Part shown: positions 1 through 7,510 of the stretch, piece by piece | Position numbering within the stretch: position 1 is the first letter of the stretch | How the letters are laid out: each line of letters starts with the position of its first letter | Assembly: GCA_900317925.1 (NCBI GenBank) | Contig: ONIQ01000013.1 | Span: forward strand, 1-64,000 | DNA: 64,000 nucleotides | DNA from: an uncultured Bacteroidales bacterium | Lineage (GTDB): Bacteria; Bacteroidota; Bacteroidia; Bacteroidales; UBA932 | Direction: 5' to 3' | The notes under the pieces: model-generated | What the model was told of the DNA's origin: nothing | Databases searched by the model: none | Seen by the model: only the letters and a program-made list of their open reading frames with translations | Made by a program: the position numbers and the translations under genes

Positions 1-23
1 TCGATTTGTTCTCGTGTAAGCAT
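1..23 (-). CDS. 5' end of an unidentified gene running off the left edge
   Basis: Only seven codons are visible, starting at an ATG on the minus strand and reading M-L-T-R-E-Q-I. A TAACTTTG sequence fitting the Bacteroidota -7 box TAnnTTTG lies 22 nt upstream, inside the loop of an 11-bp inverted repeat, which supports a real start. Seven residues are too few to name a family. Confidence 0.35.
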
Positions 24-31
24 ATAAAAGT

Positions 32-68
32 TGTGTTAGTGGCTGCAAAGTTACATACCACTAACACA
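32..68. promoter_or_regulatory. inverted repeat enclosing a leftward -7 box, operator-like
   Basis: TGTGTTAGTGG (32-42) and CCACTAACACA (58-68) are perfect 11-bp inverted copies separated by 15 nt. The spacer holds TAACTTTG on the minus strand (46-53), which matches TAnnTTTG. A promoter box flanked by palindrome arms suggests an operator for the gene running off the left edge. An RNA hairpin is the alternative. No convincing -33 TTTG is seen 19-20 nt further out. Confidence 0.4.
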
Positions 69-109
69 TGCTAACAGTTGTAGTTGTCCGAATGCTTACC
101 CGCTTCCGG

Positions 110-200
110 CCCTTGCCATCCACCAAAATGCCTCTTTTTGGTGGATGAACCGTCGCTTTGCCCTTGCCATCCACCAAAACGCCTCTTTTGGTGGATGAAC
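110..200. repeat. two tandem copies of a 40/41-nt hairpin-forming repeat
   Basis: The copies occupy 110-150 and 161-200, separated by 10 nt (CGTCGCTTTG). Each starts with CCCTTGC and contains CATCCACCAAAA, a short GCCTCT-type loop and TTTTGGTGGATG, giving a perfect 12-bp stem. The copies differ by one loop base and one length change in the T-run. No U-tract follows the stems, so they do not look like classic intrinsic terminators. They could be an extragenic palindromic repeat or RNA hairpins. No other gene is seen in positions 24-265. Confidence 0.6.
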
Positions 201-227
201 AGCCCTAGTTGGTAGAGGGTCCCTTTT

Positions 228-259
228 TTTGTTGCCCTGTTGTATTTTTATTATATTTG
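228..259 (+). promoter_or_regulatory. consensus Bacteroidota promoter for the first DUF4421 gene
   Basis: TTTG at 228-231, a 20-nt spacer and TATATTTG at 252-259 match the primary-sigma consensus of Bacteroidota exactly. The ATG follows the -7 box after only 6 nt, so the transcript probably has little or no leader. Confidence 0.7.
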
Positions 260-265
260 TAGGTT

Positions 266-1297
266 ATGATAAAAGGAAGCCGTTTACTTTTGTCTTTGCT
301 GTTGTCTATGGTGATACCGATGGCCGTTCAGGCTCAGACAAATCATCTCCAGGAGACGCTCCAGGCCCAAAAGGAAAAACTGGAGCAGCTCCACATGGAT
401 GCACGCGAGCACCTGAATGAGTCGCTGGACAGAAAGGAACGGATTCTCCTGAGTCGTGTAGATACCAACTATATAGGACTTTTGCCGCGTTCGTGGCGGG
501 TATCGGTCCGGTACGGCGCTTCCCATTTCCGGGGACGGATGATTACGGATGACGCCACGGTCCGCCTCCAGACCAAGTTGACGAGTCGGGTTGCCCTGGG
601 TGTCGGTTACCGTGAGCTCAACCTGAGCTACAACTTCGGGCTGAACTCGAAATACAATACCGAGTTCAATCTGGGCGCCTTCTGGAACCGCATGGGAATT
701 GAGATCAAGATTCACGGCAGCGACCATCTGGATGTTTCATCCCCGGCCTCCGGCAGTTATGCCTTCCTGAACACCGGAGAGCCGGCGGAGCTGCTCTCGA
801 TCCTGGTGGATGGCTATTATGCCTTCAATCACCGGCGATTCTCTTATCCGGCCATCCTCTCCCAGTCCAACATCCAGAAAAAGAGTGCGGGCAGTATCCT
901 GGCCGCGGCGGGACTGAGTATCATGGGCTTCGGCCTGCTGGAGGCCAGGGACGGGCTTCCCAGCCGATGGGCGGAATCGCGTTTTTCGCTGGGTTGCGGC
1001 TATGGTTATAACTGGTCCATCCAGGAAGGACGCTGCCTGTTGCATGCTTCCGCCATTCCCATGGTGAATCTGCTTGACCGGGGCTTTACCAAGATCGAGG
1101 GCAGTTCTTTGGAGGTTACCACCTCTACGCGCCTGTCCCTGATATCGGTGGTGCGGCTGGGTTTTATCTACAACTGGACAGACCGTCTGTATATGAGTTT
1201 GTTGATGACCAACAATCCCATTTTCAAGAACCAGTCTGACAGGTATATTTTGAACAATAGTTTTTTTGGACAATTATCCTTAACGGTCCGTTTATAA
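266..1297 (+). CDS. DUF4421 family outer-membrane protein (first of two)
   Basis: 343 residues. The first 23 residues form a signal peptide with a hydrophobic core and an A-x-A-like end (V-Q-A before Q24). The rest is rich in alternating aromatic and hydrophobic strands (for example SVRYGASHFRGRM and LGFIYNW), typical of an outer-membrane beta-barrel. Conserved family blocks are RVDTNYIG near residue 65, the block around FNHRRFSYP, and QKKSAGSIL. DUF4421 is a Bacteroidota family of unknown function. The gene begins 6 nt after a strong -7 box, and a DUF4886 lipoprotein follows after 9 nt. A paralogue lies at 3338-4327. Family assignment is from remembered motifs; the barrel is inference. Confidence 0.8.
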   Translation: MIKGSRLLLSLLLSMVIPMAVQAQTNHLQETLQAQKEKLEQLHMDAREHLNESLDRKERILLSRVDTNYIGLLPRSWRVSVRYGASHFRGRMITDDATVRLQTKLTSRVALGVGYRELNLSYNFGLNSKYNTEFNLGAFWNRMGIEIKIHGSDHLDVSSPASGSYAFLNTGEPAELLSILVDGYYAFNHRRFSYPAILSQSNIQKKSAGSILAAAGLSIMGFGLLEARDGLPSRWAESRFSLGCGYGYNWSIQEGRCLLHASAIPMVNLLDRGFTKIEGSSLEVTTSTRLSLISVVRLGFIYNWTDRLYMSLLMTNNPIFKNQSDRYILNNSFFGQLSLTVRL

Positions 1298-1306
1298 GAA
1301 TCGTTT

Positions 1307-3331
1307 ATGCTTAAAAAAGTGTTTTTTGCAATTGCGGTAGCGAGCCTGCTGTCTGCAGCATGCCGGAAAGAATCTGCTTCCCAGCAGTCTTCTTCGACGG
1401 AAGTGCAGGTATCGTTCACGGCTCCCGCGGAACCGGTTGACCCGGAAACCAAATCCCAATTCGGCCCCAAATCCGGCAGCAGCTACTCTGTGCAGTGGGA
1501 AGAGGGCGACAAGGTCAGCCTCTCGGTTACATCCGATGCCGGCACGACAGAGCCGGTATCGGTCCGGATCAATCCGGCTCCGGATGGCACTACGATGATG
1601 TTCGATGCCACCCTGACCCTCCCTTCGACGGGCTCCTTCACCATTACGGCAACGGCTCCCGCCGGGGTGACTGCGATCCCCGCCCTTCAAATCCCGCTGA
1701 GCGCTTCTCCCGATCCTGCGGCCATCTTCGTCAAGGCGGAAACCACGCTGGATGCCCTCCCTACCGGTGATGTGTCCTTGCAGTTCAAACACGTGAACGC
1801 CTATGGGAAACTGACGTTGAACAACCTTCCTACGACCAAGGCCGTCCAGTCCGTTGAACTTTCGGGCGATGCCATCGCTCCGCTGATGATCCAAACCACC
1901 TCTGCGCAGAATGTCTTTTTTGCGACCAAACCGGTTGATGTGGGCGGCAAAACATTGAAGGTCAAGGTGGTAACGGCTGGCGGAGCCTATGAGGCCAGTA
2001 CGACCTTCCCTTCGGGGAAAGCCTTCCAGGCGGGCAAGGTGGCATCTTTCTCCGTCGATATGGCCGGCGCGATGGCTGTCACGCCCAAGAGCGTGAGCAT
2101 CCTGGCCATCGGCAACAGTTTCTCATGGGATGCGATGGAATACCTGTACGGCATCCTCAAGGCTGCGGGCGTGGAAACCGTTGTGCTGGGGAATCTGTAT
2201 ATCGGCGGTTGCACGCTGCAGACCCATGCGGGACATTTTGCCAATAATGCTTCCGAATACCAGTATCGGAAAAACACCTCCGGCACATGGACCAGCACGA
2301 ATTCGTTTAAGCCTTTGTCGGCTCTTGAGGAACGGGAATGGGATTATATTACCATGCAGCAGGCCAGCGGCTCATCGGGCATCGCCAGTACATACGATCC
2401 GTATCTGGCGCAGCTGATCTCCATTGTCAAGGAGAAACGTCCCAACGCCAAACTGCTCTGGCACATGACCTGGGCCTATCAGCAGAATTCAACGCATAGC
2501 GAATTCCCGAAATACAACAGCGACCAGATGACCATGTACAATGCCATTGTATCAGCCGTGCAGACCCGGGTCCTGCCTACCGGTCAGTTCCTGGACGTCA
2601 TTCCGTGCGGTACGGCGGTGCAGAACCTGCGTACCAGTTTCATCGGCGATACCATTACCCGTGACGGTTATCACATGTCGTACGACAAGGGCCGTTTTGT
2701 TACGGGCCTTATGTGGGCGCGTCTCCTGACGGGCTCTTCCATCGTGGGAAACACCTATCGTCCATCGGGATACAGCTATACCGATGAGGTGATGGCGGCG
2801 CTGTGGGAATCGGTCGAGAATGCCTTCCGGACTCCGCTGGCGGTTACGCAGTCGCAGTATGCCCCCAAGCCGTACGTTCTTCCGGATGAATTGGTGACCC
2901 TGTTCCGGAATGCAGGATATGATCCCGGCCAATACAATGCGCTCCCGTTGACCATTGAACAGAAAGCCTACTACAATTCTACGGGCGGGTCCACGCTTAC
3001 CTGCGCGGCCAATGGCAGTACGGCCAGCAACCTGGTCCAGTTTGCCGCCACGCAGATTTTTGGCAAGGGACAGATTCCGAATGGCTCCGTGATTGTGCTC
3101 AAGGAGGGCTTCCAGTATCGCCCCGAAGGCTGGAAAACCCTCTCCACCAAGAATGCCGGTTCTGCGCGTCCCGGAAATGTGACCACTTCCATTGTAACGG
3201 TGGACGACTCCTGGTGGGCCGCGTGGAATTTCCGGGCGTTCAACCTGGCCAAAAGCGGCAATCCACCCCTTACCGATGCCGAGCAGGACGAACTCCTGAC
3301 CTGCTTCGCGATCTTTGTCCCCAAGAAATAA
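1307..3331 (+). CDS. lipoprotein with fimbrillin-like N-terminus and DUF4886 (SGNH-type) domain
   Basis: 674 residues with a lipoprotein signal ending SAAC (Cys19), so probably anchored at the cell surface or outer membrane. Residues about 30-255 resemble fimbrillin-type surface domains: an ETKSQFG stretch, then WEEGDKVSL, then beta-rich sequence. Residues about 262-520 are DUF4886, an SGNH-hydrolase-like fold. GNS (269-271) fits the nucleophile block, and D453-x-x-H456 (in DGYHMSYD) fits the acid/base pair. About 150 further residues are unassigned. The gene lies between two DUF4421 genes, 9 nt and 6 nt away, so the three are probably co-transcribed. Esterase activity, perhaps on an acylated glycan, is an inference from the fold; the substrate is unknown. 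Confidence 0.75.
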   Translation: MLKKVFFAIAVASLLSAACRKESASQQSSSTEVQVSFTAPAEPVDPETKSQFGPKSGSSYSVQWEEGDKVSLSVTSDAGTTEPVSVRINPAPDGTTMMFDATLTLPSTGSFTITATAPAGVTAIPALQIPLSASPDPAAIFVKAETTLDALPTGDVSLQFKHVNAYGKLTLNNLPTTKAVQSVELSGDAIAPLMIQTTSAQNVFFATKPVDVGGKTLKVKVVTAGGAYEASTTFPSGKAFQAGKVASFSVDMAGAMAVTPKSVSILAIGNSFSWDAMEYLYGILKAAGVETVVLGNLYIGGCTLQTHAGHFANNASEYQYRKNTSGTWTSTNSFKPLSALEEREWDYITMQQASGSSGIASTYDPYLAQLISIVKEKRPNAKLLWHMTWAYQQNSTHSEFPKYNSDQMTMYNAIVSAVQTRVLPTGQFLDVIPCGTAVQNLRTSFIGDTITRDGYHMSYDKGRFVTGLMWARLLTGSSIVGNTYRPSGYSYTDEVMAALWESVENAFRTPLAVTQSQYAPKPYVLPDELVTLFRNAGYDPGQYNALPLTIEQKAYYNSTGGSTLTCAANGSTASNLVQFAATQIFGKGQIPNGSVIVLKEGFQYRPEGWKTLSTKNAGSARPGNVTTSIVTVDDSWWAAWNFRAFNLAKSGNPPLTDAEQDELLTCFAIFVPKK

Positions 3332-3337
3332 ACGCGT

Positions 3338-4327
3338 ATGAGGAAAGGCGTGCGCATACTGGTTCTGTTTCTGACGGTGCTGTTCGCGGCATCTTCCTTA
3401 CCATCGTCGGCCCAGATTCATAAAAAGGTGGTCAGGACCGCCGGTTTCGTCCTGGATAGCCTGCAACGGCGGTTCCTGACCAAGGTGGATACGAATTATA
3501 TTGGCAATTACACCAGACCGTGGCGTCTGTCCCTTATGTACAATGCCTCCCATTTCCGGAGTCTGGCGTATGTGGAGGAATATTCCTTGTATGTCACGAC
3601 CAAGATGACGAATCGCCTTTCTTTCGGTATTGGTTATCAGGGACTTGCCTTCAATTACAACTACCGCCTGGGCTCGAAGCAGAAAATGGAAATGAGTATC
3701 CAGGCGTATGGCCGGCAGATGGGAGTGGAGATCAAGTTCCACGGCAGCGACCGCATCAACCTGAAAGTTGCCGCAGACGGGCAGGACCCGGTGAGCGTTG
3801 ATGCCAAGGGGGCGGAACTATTCGTGTATCTGGTGGATGGTTATTATGCCTTTAATCACCGGAAGTTTTCGTATCCTGCGGCGCTGTCCCAGTCCAAAGT
3901 CCAGAAGCGGAGTGCCGGCAGTATCCTGGCCGGATTCTGTTTCAGTGCGTTGGGCGTCAATTTGGTGGATCCTTCGGATGGCCAGACGGCCTCTTCGCTG
4001 GAAGGACGCTTGTCGCTGGGGGTCGGATATGGATATAACTGGGCTTTCCATGGCGGGAAGCTGCTGGTTCATGGCTCTTTGATTCCGATGCTGAATCTAT
4101 TGGACCGGGATTTGTACAAGGGAAAGGGCGAGGAGGACTATAAAAAAATGGATACCGATCGGTATTCCTTTGTCAATCTTTTCCGGCTGGGCCTGTTCTA
4201 CAATTTTTCAGAACGTCTCTATGCGGGTATCTTGATAACGGAAAACCCCGTTCCGAAACGGGAACACGGCTATTTCACGATGGATAACAGCATCTTTTCC
4301 CGCGCCTCCATTACCTGGCGGTTCTGA
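3338..4327 (+). CDS. DUF4421 family outer-membrane protein (second of two)
   Basis: 329 residues. The signal peptide is about 25 residues and ends S-S-A before Q. It shares with its paralogue at 266-1297 the blocks KVDTNYIG, the W-R-L-S-x-x-Y-x-A-S-H-F-R segment, FNHRKFSYP, QKRSAGSIL and a C-terminal strand ending in a basic/aromatic residue pair, as barrel proteins often do. It starts 6 nt after the DUF4886 lipoprotein stop codon, so it is probably in the same transcript. Function is unknown. A shared envelope role for the three products is an inference from co-location. Confidence 0.8.
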   Translation: MRKGVRILVLFLTVLFAASSLPSSAQIHKKVVRTAGFVLDSLQRRFLTKVDTNYIGNYTRPWRLSLMYNASHFRSLAYVEEYSLYVTTKMTNRLSFGIGYQGLAFNYNYRLGSKQKMEMSIQAYGRQMGVEIKFHGSDRINLKVAADGQDPVSVDAKGAELFVYLVDGYYAFNHRKFSYPAALSQSKVQKRSAGSILAGFCFSALGVNLVDPSDGQTASSLEGRLSLGVGYGYNWAFHGGKLLVHGSLIPMLNLLDRDLYKGKGEEDYKKMDTDRYSFVNLFRLGLFYNFSERLYAGILITENPVPKREHGYFTMDNSIFSRASITWRF

Positions 4328-4334
4328 TTATTCG

Positions 4335-4421
4335 CGGAGAGGAAGGGATTCGAACCCCCGGTACGGTTCCCCGCACACCTGTTTTCGAGACAGGCTCCTT
4401 CAACCACTCGGACACCTCTCC
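4335..4421 (-). tRNA. tRNA-Ser (anticodon CGA)
   Basis: An 87-nt cloverleaf on the minus strand. The acceptor stem GGAGAGG pairs with CCTCTCC, the anticodon stem CCTGT/ACAGG encloses loop CTCGAAA (anticodon CGA), and a long variable arm typical of class II tRNAs is followed by GGTTCGAATCC-type T-arm sequence and discriminator G. It reads UCG codons. The CCA end is not encoded. Confidence 0.95.
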
Positions 4422-4509
4422 TTGGTTGGGATTGCAAAGATAAATAACTTTTTCTGATTTTTGAAAAAAAACTAACCGGTCAGACTTGGGCTTTTATTGA
4501 AATTTTTGC

Positions 4510-4517
4510 TATTTTTG
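4510..4517 (+). promoter_or_regulatory. -7 box upstream of the acyltransferase gene
   Basis: TATTTTTG fits TAnnTTTG and lies 16 nt before the ATG. A partial -33 match (TTG within CTTGG at 4485-4489) sits about 20 nt upstream. The surrounding 4422-4533 is AT-rich and holds no gene. Confidence 0.5.
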
Positions 4518-4533
4518 ATACAAATCTGAAAGA

Positions 4534-5703
4534 ATGAATATGCAAGTTGAACGTGTAATCTGGCTTGATTGGATGCGGGTGGCGGCCTGCCTGATGGTGA
4601 TTGTCGTCCACGCCACGGAGCCTTTCTACCTGGGAGGCGATGGATCGCTCATTCTGACGCGGACCGATGCCTTCTGGGCATCGTTCTTCGATAGCTTCGT
4701 GCGCGCGTGCGTTCCTCTATTTATTATTGCGTCCAGTTATCTGCAGTTTCCCCTGCACTATTCCTCGGAAGAATTCTTCCGTCGCCGGGCGGTGCGCATC
4801 CTGGTGCCGTTTGTCCTGTGGACGGTGGTCTATGCCCTGGTGTGGGGTAGCCCGGTGCAGAATTTCAAGGACCTGTTGCTGAATTTTAACTACGCCGCCG
4901 GGCATCTGTGGTTCGTGTATATGCTGGTGGGCGTCTATCTGCTGATGCCGCTGCTTTCTCCCTGGGCCGAACGGGTGGGGCGCACGGAACTTCGCATCTA
5001 CCTGGGACTGTGGCTGTTCACCACCGTTATTCCGCTGCTGCGCGACTGGGTTTTCGGGGCGCCCCCGGTGGTCTATGGCGTGTCGGGCCTGCCGCGGCAG
5101 GCACTCTTCCCCCTGTGGGGCGAGGCCAGTTGGAATGCCTATGGCGTGTTTTACTACCTGAGTGGTTTTGTGGGTTATCTGTTGTTGGGCCTGTATGTGC
5201 GCAAGTTCCTGGGAACGTGGTCCTGGCGCAAAACGCTGGCGGTGGCCCTGCCGTGTTTCGCCGCAGGTTTTGCCCTGAGTTTCGGCGGCTTCCTCCGCCG
5301 GGTATGGCTTACTTCGGGCGGGGAGTTCCCTGTGGGCGGCCTGGTGGAAAAGGCCGTCTGGTGGGAGACCACCTGGTGCAACGATACCTTGGGCGTGGCC
5401 CTGATGGCTATCGCCTGGGTGCTGCTGTTCCGGAAGATACAGGCGGCGGGCGGTTTCTATCGCCGGATAACATTGCCGCTTTCGCGCGCGGGATACGGGA
5501 TGTATCTGAGCCATTTGCTGGTGCTGGTGCCCATTTGCACTTGGGTGCGTGGCTGGCTGGGCAGCGGTGACGCCGGCATCCTGGGCTTCTGGACCACGCC
5601 GGCGGAGATTGTCCTTTCGGCTGTGGCCTGCTTTGTGGTGGTGGGAGCCGGCAGCATCGCGCTGCAGCGCATCCCGAAGGTTGGAAAATTTATAATGGGT
5701 TGA
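4534..5703 (+). CDS. acyltransferase family 3 membrane protein
   Basis: 389 residues, almost wholly hydrophobic with about ten membrane segments. The N-terminus (WLDWMRVAACLMVIVVHA) carries the Arg-Val-x-A-x-x-x-V-x-x-x-H pattern of the Acyl_transf_3 family, whose histidine is thought to be catalytic. An FRRRAVRILVPF block typical of the family follows at about residue 85. These proteins O-acylate surface sugars, lipids or peptidoglycan from the cytoplasmic side; the acceptor here cannot be read from sequence. The stop codon lies 2 nt before the ATG of the CobW gene, so the two are probably translated from one message. Confidence 0.8.
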   Translation: MNMQVERVIWLDWMRVAACLMVIVVHATEPFYLGGDGSLILTRTDAFWASFFDSFVRACVPLFIIASSYLQFPLHYSSEEFFRRRAVRILVPFVLWTVVYALVWGSPVQNFKDLLLNFNYAAGHLWFVYMLVGVYLLMPLLSPWAERVGRTELRIYLGLWLFTTVIPLLRDWVFGAPPVVYGVSGLPRQALFPLWGEASWNAYGVFYYLSGFVGYLLLGLYVRKFLGTWSWRKTLAVALPCFAAGFALSFGGFLRRVWLTSGGEFPVGGLVEKAVWWETTWCNDTLGVALMAIAWVLLFRKIQAAGGFYRRITLPLSRAGYGMYLSHLLVLVPICTWVRGWLGSGDAGILGFWTTPAEIVLSAVACFVVVGAGSIALQRIPKVGKFIMG

Positions 5704-5705
5704 TT

Positions 5706-6848
5706 ATGAATCTCTATACGCAAAAAAAACAGATTCCGGTGCTGCTGCTCACCGGTTACCTTGGCAGCGGGAAGACCACGCTGCTGAACCGGATCCTCGC
5801 CAATCGCAAGGGGATCAAGTTCGCAGTAGTGGTGAACGATATCGGCGAAGTGAACATCGATGCTTCCCTCATCGCGAAAGATGGCATCGTGGGGCAGACG
5901 GATTCTTCCCTGGTGGCATTGCAGAACGGCTGCATCTGCTGCACGTTGAAGATGGATCTGGCTTCGCAGCTGGCCGACCTGACGCGTTCCGGCCGCTTCG
6001 ACTACATCGTGGTAGAAGCCAGCGGGATTTGTGAGCCGGCCCCCATCGCGCAGACAATCAGCACGTTGCCGCAAATTGTGCCGGCGGCTATGCTGGGAGC
6101 TGTCCCGTACGTGGACAGCATCGTGACGGTGGTGGACGCCCTGCGGATGCGGGACGAGTTCGGCGGCGGCGATGCCCTGGGCCGCGAGGATATCGGCGAG
6201 GACGACCTGGAACGCCTGGTTATCGAGCAGATTGAGTTTTGCAACATCGTGCTGCTGAACAAGGCCGCCGAGATCTCCGCGGAGGAACTGGGCAAGCTTA
6301 CGGGTATTGTCAAGGGCCTGAATCCCGGGGCGAAGGTGTTGCCGTGCAACTACGGGGACATTGATCTGGACGAGATTATCTACACGGGCATGTTCGATTT
6401 CGACCGCGTGGCTACGTCGGCCGCCTGGATTGCCGCCATCGAGGGGGAGGACGAAGAGGAAGAGGCCGAGGGCGAAGCCTTGGAATACGGCATCGATACC
6501 TTTGTCTATTTTAACCGGAAGCCCTTGGATCTGAATAAGTTCGACTTTATGATTACCCGCCGCTGGCCTGCCGGGATCATCCGTGCAAAGGGGATGTGCT
6601 ACTTTGCGGACGATCAAGACAAATGCTGGCTTTTCGAGCAGGCGGGCAAACAGAAAACCCTGCGGGACGCAGGCCTGTGGTATGCCACGATGGATGAGGA
6701 AGAGCTGCAGCAGATGATGGAGCGCGACCACATCCTGCGGCGCGACTGGGATCCGGTCTATGGCGACCGCATGCAGAAGATTGTGTTTATCGGGCAGCAC
6801 CTGGACAAGGAGGGCATTACGGCCCTGATGGACAGTTGCCTGGCCTAA
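5706..6848 (+). CDS. CobW/G3E-family GTPase (COG0523 metal chaperone-like)
   Basis: 381 residues from the ATG at 5706; a TTG two codons upstream overlaps the previous gene and is less likely. The Walker A motif GYLGSGKTT spans residues 17-25. The diagnostic metal-binding C-x-C-C (GCICCT) is at 76-79, an NKAAEI guanine-recognition motif follows in the middle, and the CobW C-terminal domain ends the protein. An acidic run (EGEDEEEEAEGEA) near residue 240 could bind metal. Family members deliver zinc, cobalt or iron to client enzymes using GTP. No zinc-responsive operator or cobalamin gene is visible nearby. It is convergent with recO, overlapping it by a few bases at the stop codons. Confidence 0.85.
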   Translation: MNLYTQKKQIPVLLLTGYLGSGKTTLLNRILANRKGIKFAVVVNDIGEVNIDASLIAKDGIVGQTDSSLVALQNGCICCTLKMDLASQLADLTRSGRFDYIVVEASGICEPAPIAQTISTLPQIVPAAMLGAVPYVDSIVTVVDALRMRDEFGGGDALGREDIGEDDLERLVIEQIEFCNIVLLNKAAEISAEELGKLTGIVKGLNPGAKVLPCNYGDIDLDEIIYTGMFDFDRVATSAAWIAAIEGEDEEEEAEGEALEYGIDTFVYFNRKPLDLNKFDFMITRRWPAGIIRAKGMCYFADDQDKCWLFEQAGKQKTLRDAGLWYATMDEEELQQMMERDHILRRDWDPVYGDRMQKIVFIGQHLDKEGITALMDSCLA

Positions 6849-7510
6849 AACTTCCCGGTTTCAGAAAAGAGTTCGCGGAGTACGGCCAGTGACCGGATTT
6901 GGATGGCCGATTCCGTATGGTGTTCCAAATAGCGCAGGATGCTCTGCGCTATTTCGTTTCGTGCGCTGCCCGACAAGGGAAGGAGCATGGATTCGCCAAA
7001 GGGCGCCTGCAGGAAGGTCCGGAGTTCAGAAAGGTGGCTTTCGGCGTAGGGCGCCATGTCTTCGGCCGTGGGTTGGAAGCCCAGCGTCACCGCCAGTTCC
7101 AGCAGGAAACGGATGGGGTAGTTGCTGAAATCGCTCTCCAGGGCGTCCAGCGTAAGGATAGCGCGCTCGCACCAGTCGAAAAGTCCGTCCGGATCGGCCC
7201 CGTCGCGGATGGTCCGGTACAGGACCTCGCTCATAAAGAGGGTGATGGTGTTTTTCAACAGGTTTCCGCGGATACCAGCCAGCGGATGCCGGACGGTCAG
7301 GGAGCGGGCGTGCCACAGGGTGGCCCGCGGGTTTTCGGAAATGACGGCTTCCAGCAGGTTCAGCGGCAGGAAAAGGGCCATTCCGGCCTTGGAGCCGGTC
7401 CGCACGAGAAAACTCCGCCGCCCGTATGCGCGGCTCAGGGTATGCAGCACCACCGAGTTCTCTCCGAACTTGGTGTGGTTCAATACGATGAGCTCTGTCG
7501 AGTAGGTCAT
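6845..7510 (-). CDS. recO: DNA repair protein RecO
   Basis: 221 residues, slightly shorter than the usual about 240. The N-terminal OB-fold region starts TELIVLNHTKFGENSVVLHTL and has the conserved Y-G-R-R-S-F-L-V-R segment. The helical C-terminal domain follows with the FLLELAVTLGFQP block typical of RecO. It loads RecA onto SSB-coated single-stranded DNA in the RecFOR gap-repair pathway. The start ATG overlaps the stop of rdgB by 4 nt, indicating translational coupling. The zinc-finger cysteines of some RecO proteins are not present. Confidence 0.88.
   Translation of the reverse strand: MTYSTELIVLNHTKFGENSVVLHTLSRAYGRRSFLVRTGSKAGMALFLPLNLLEAVISENPRATLWHARSLTVRHPLAGIRGNLLKNTITLFMSEVLYRTIRDGADPDGLFDWCERAILTLDALESDFSNYPIRFLLELAVTLGFQPTAEDMAPYAESHLSELRTFLQAPFGESMLLPLSGSARNEIAQSILRYLEHHTESAIQIRSLAVLRELFSETGKF

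Noticed and set aside
1..265. CRISPR array or IS end
   Set aside because: Only two repeat units with a 10-nt spacer and hairpin structure; no transposase and no target-site duplication visible.
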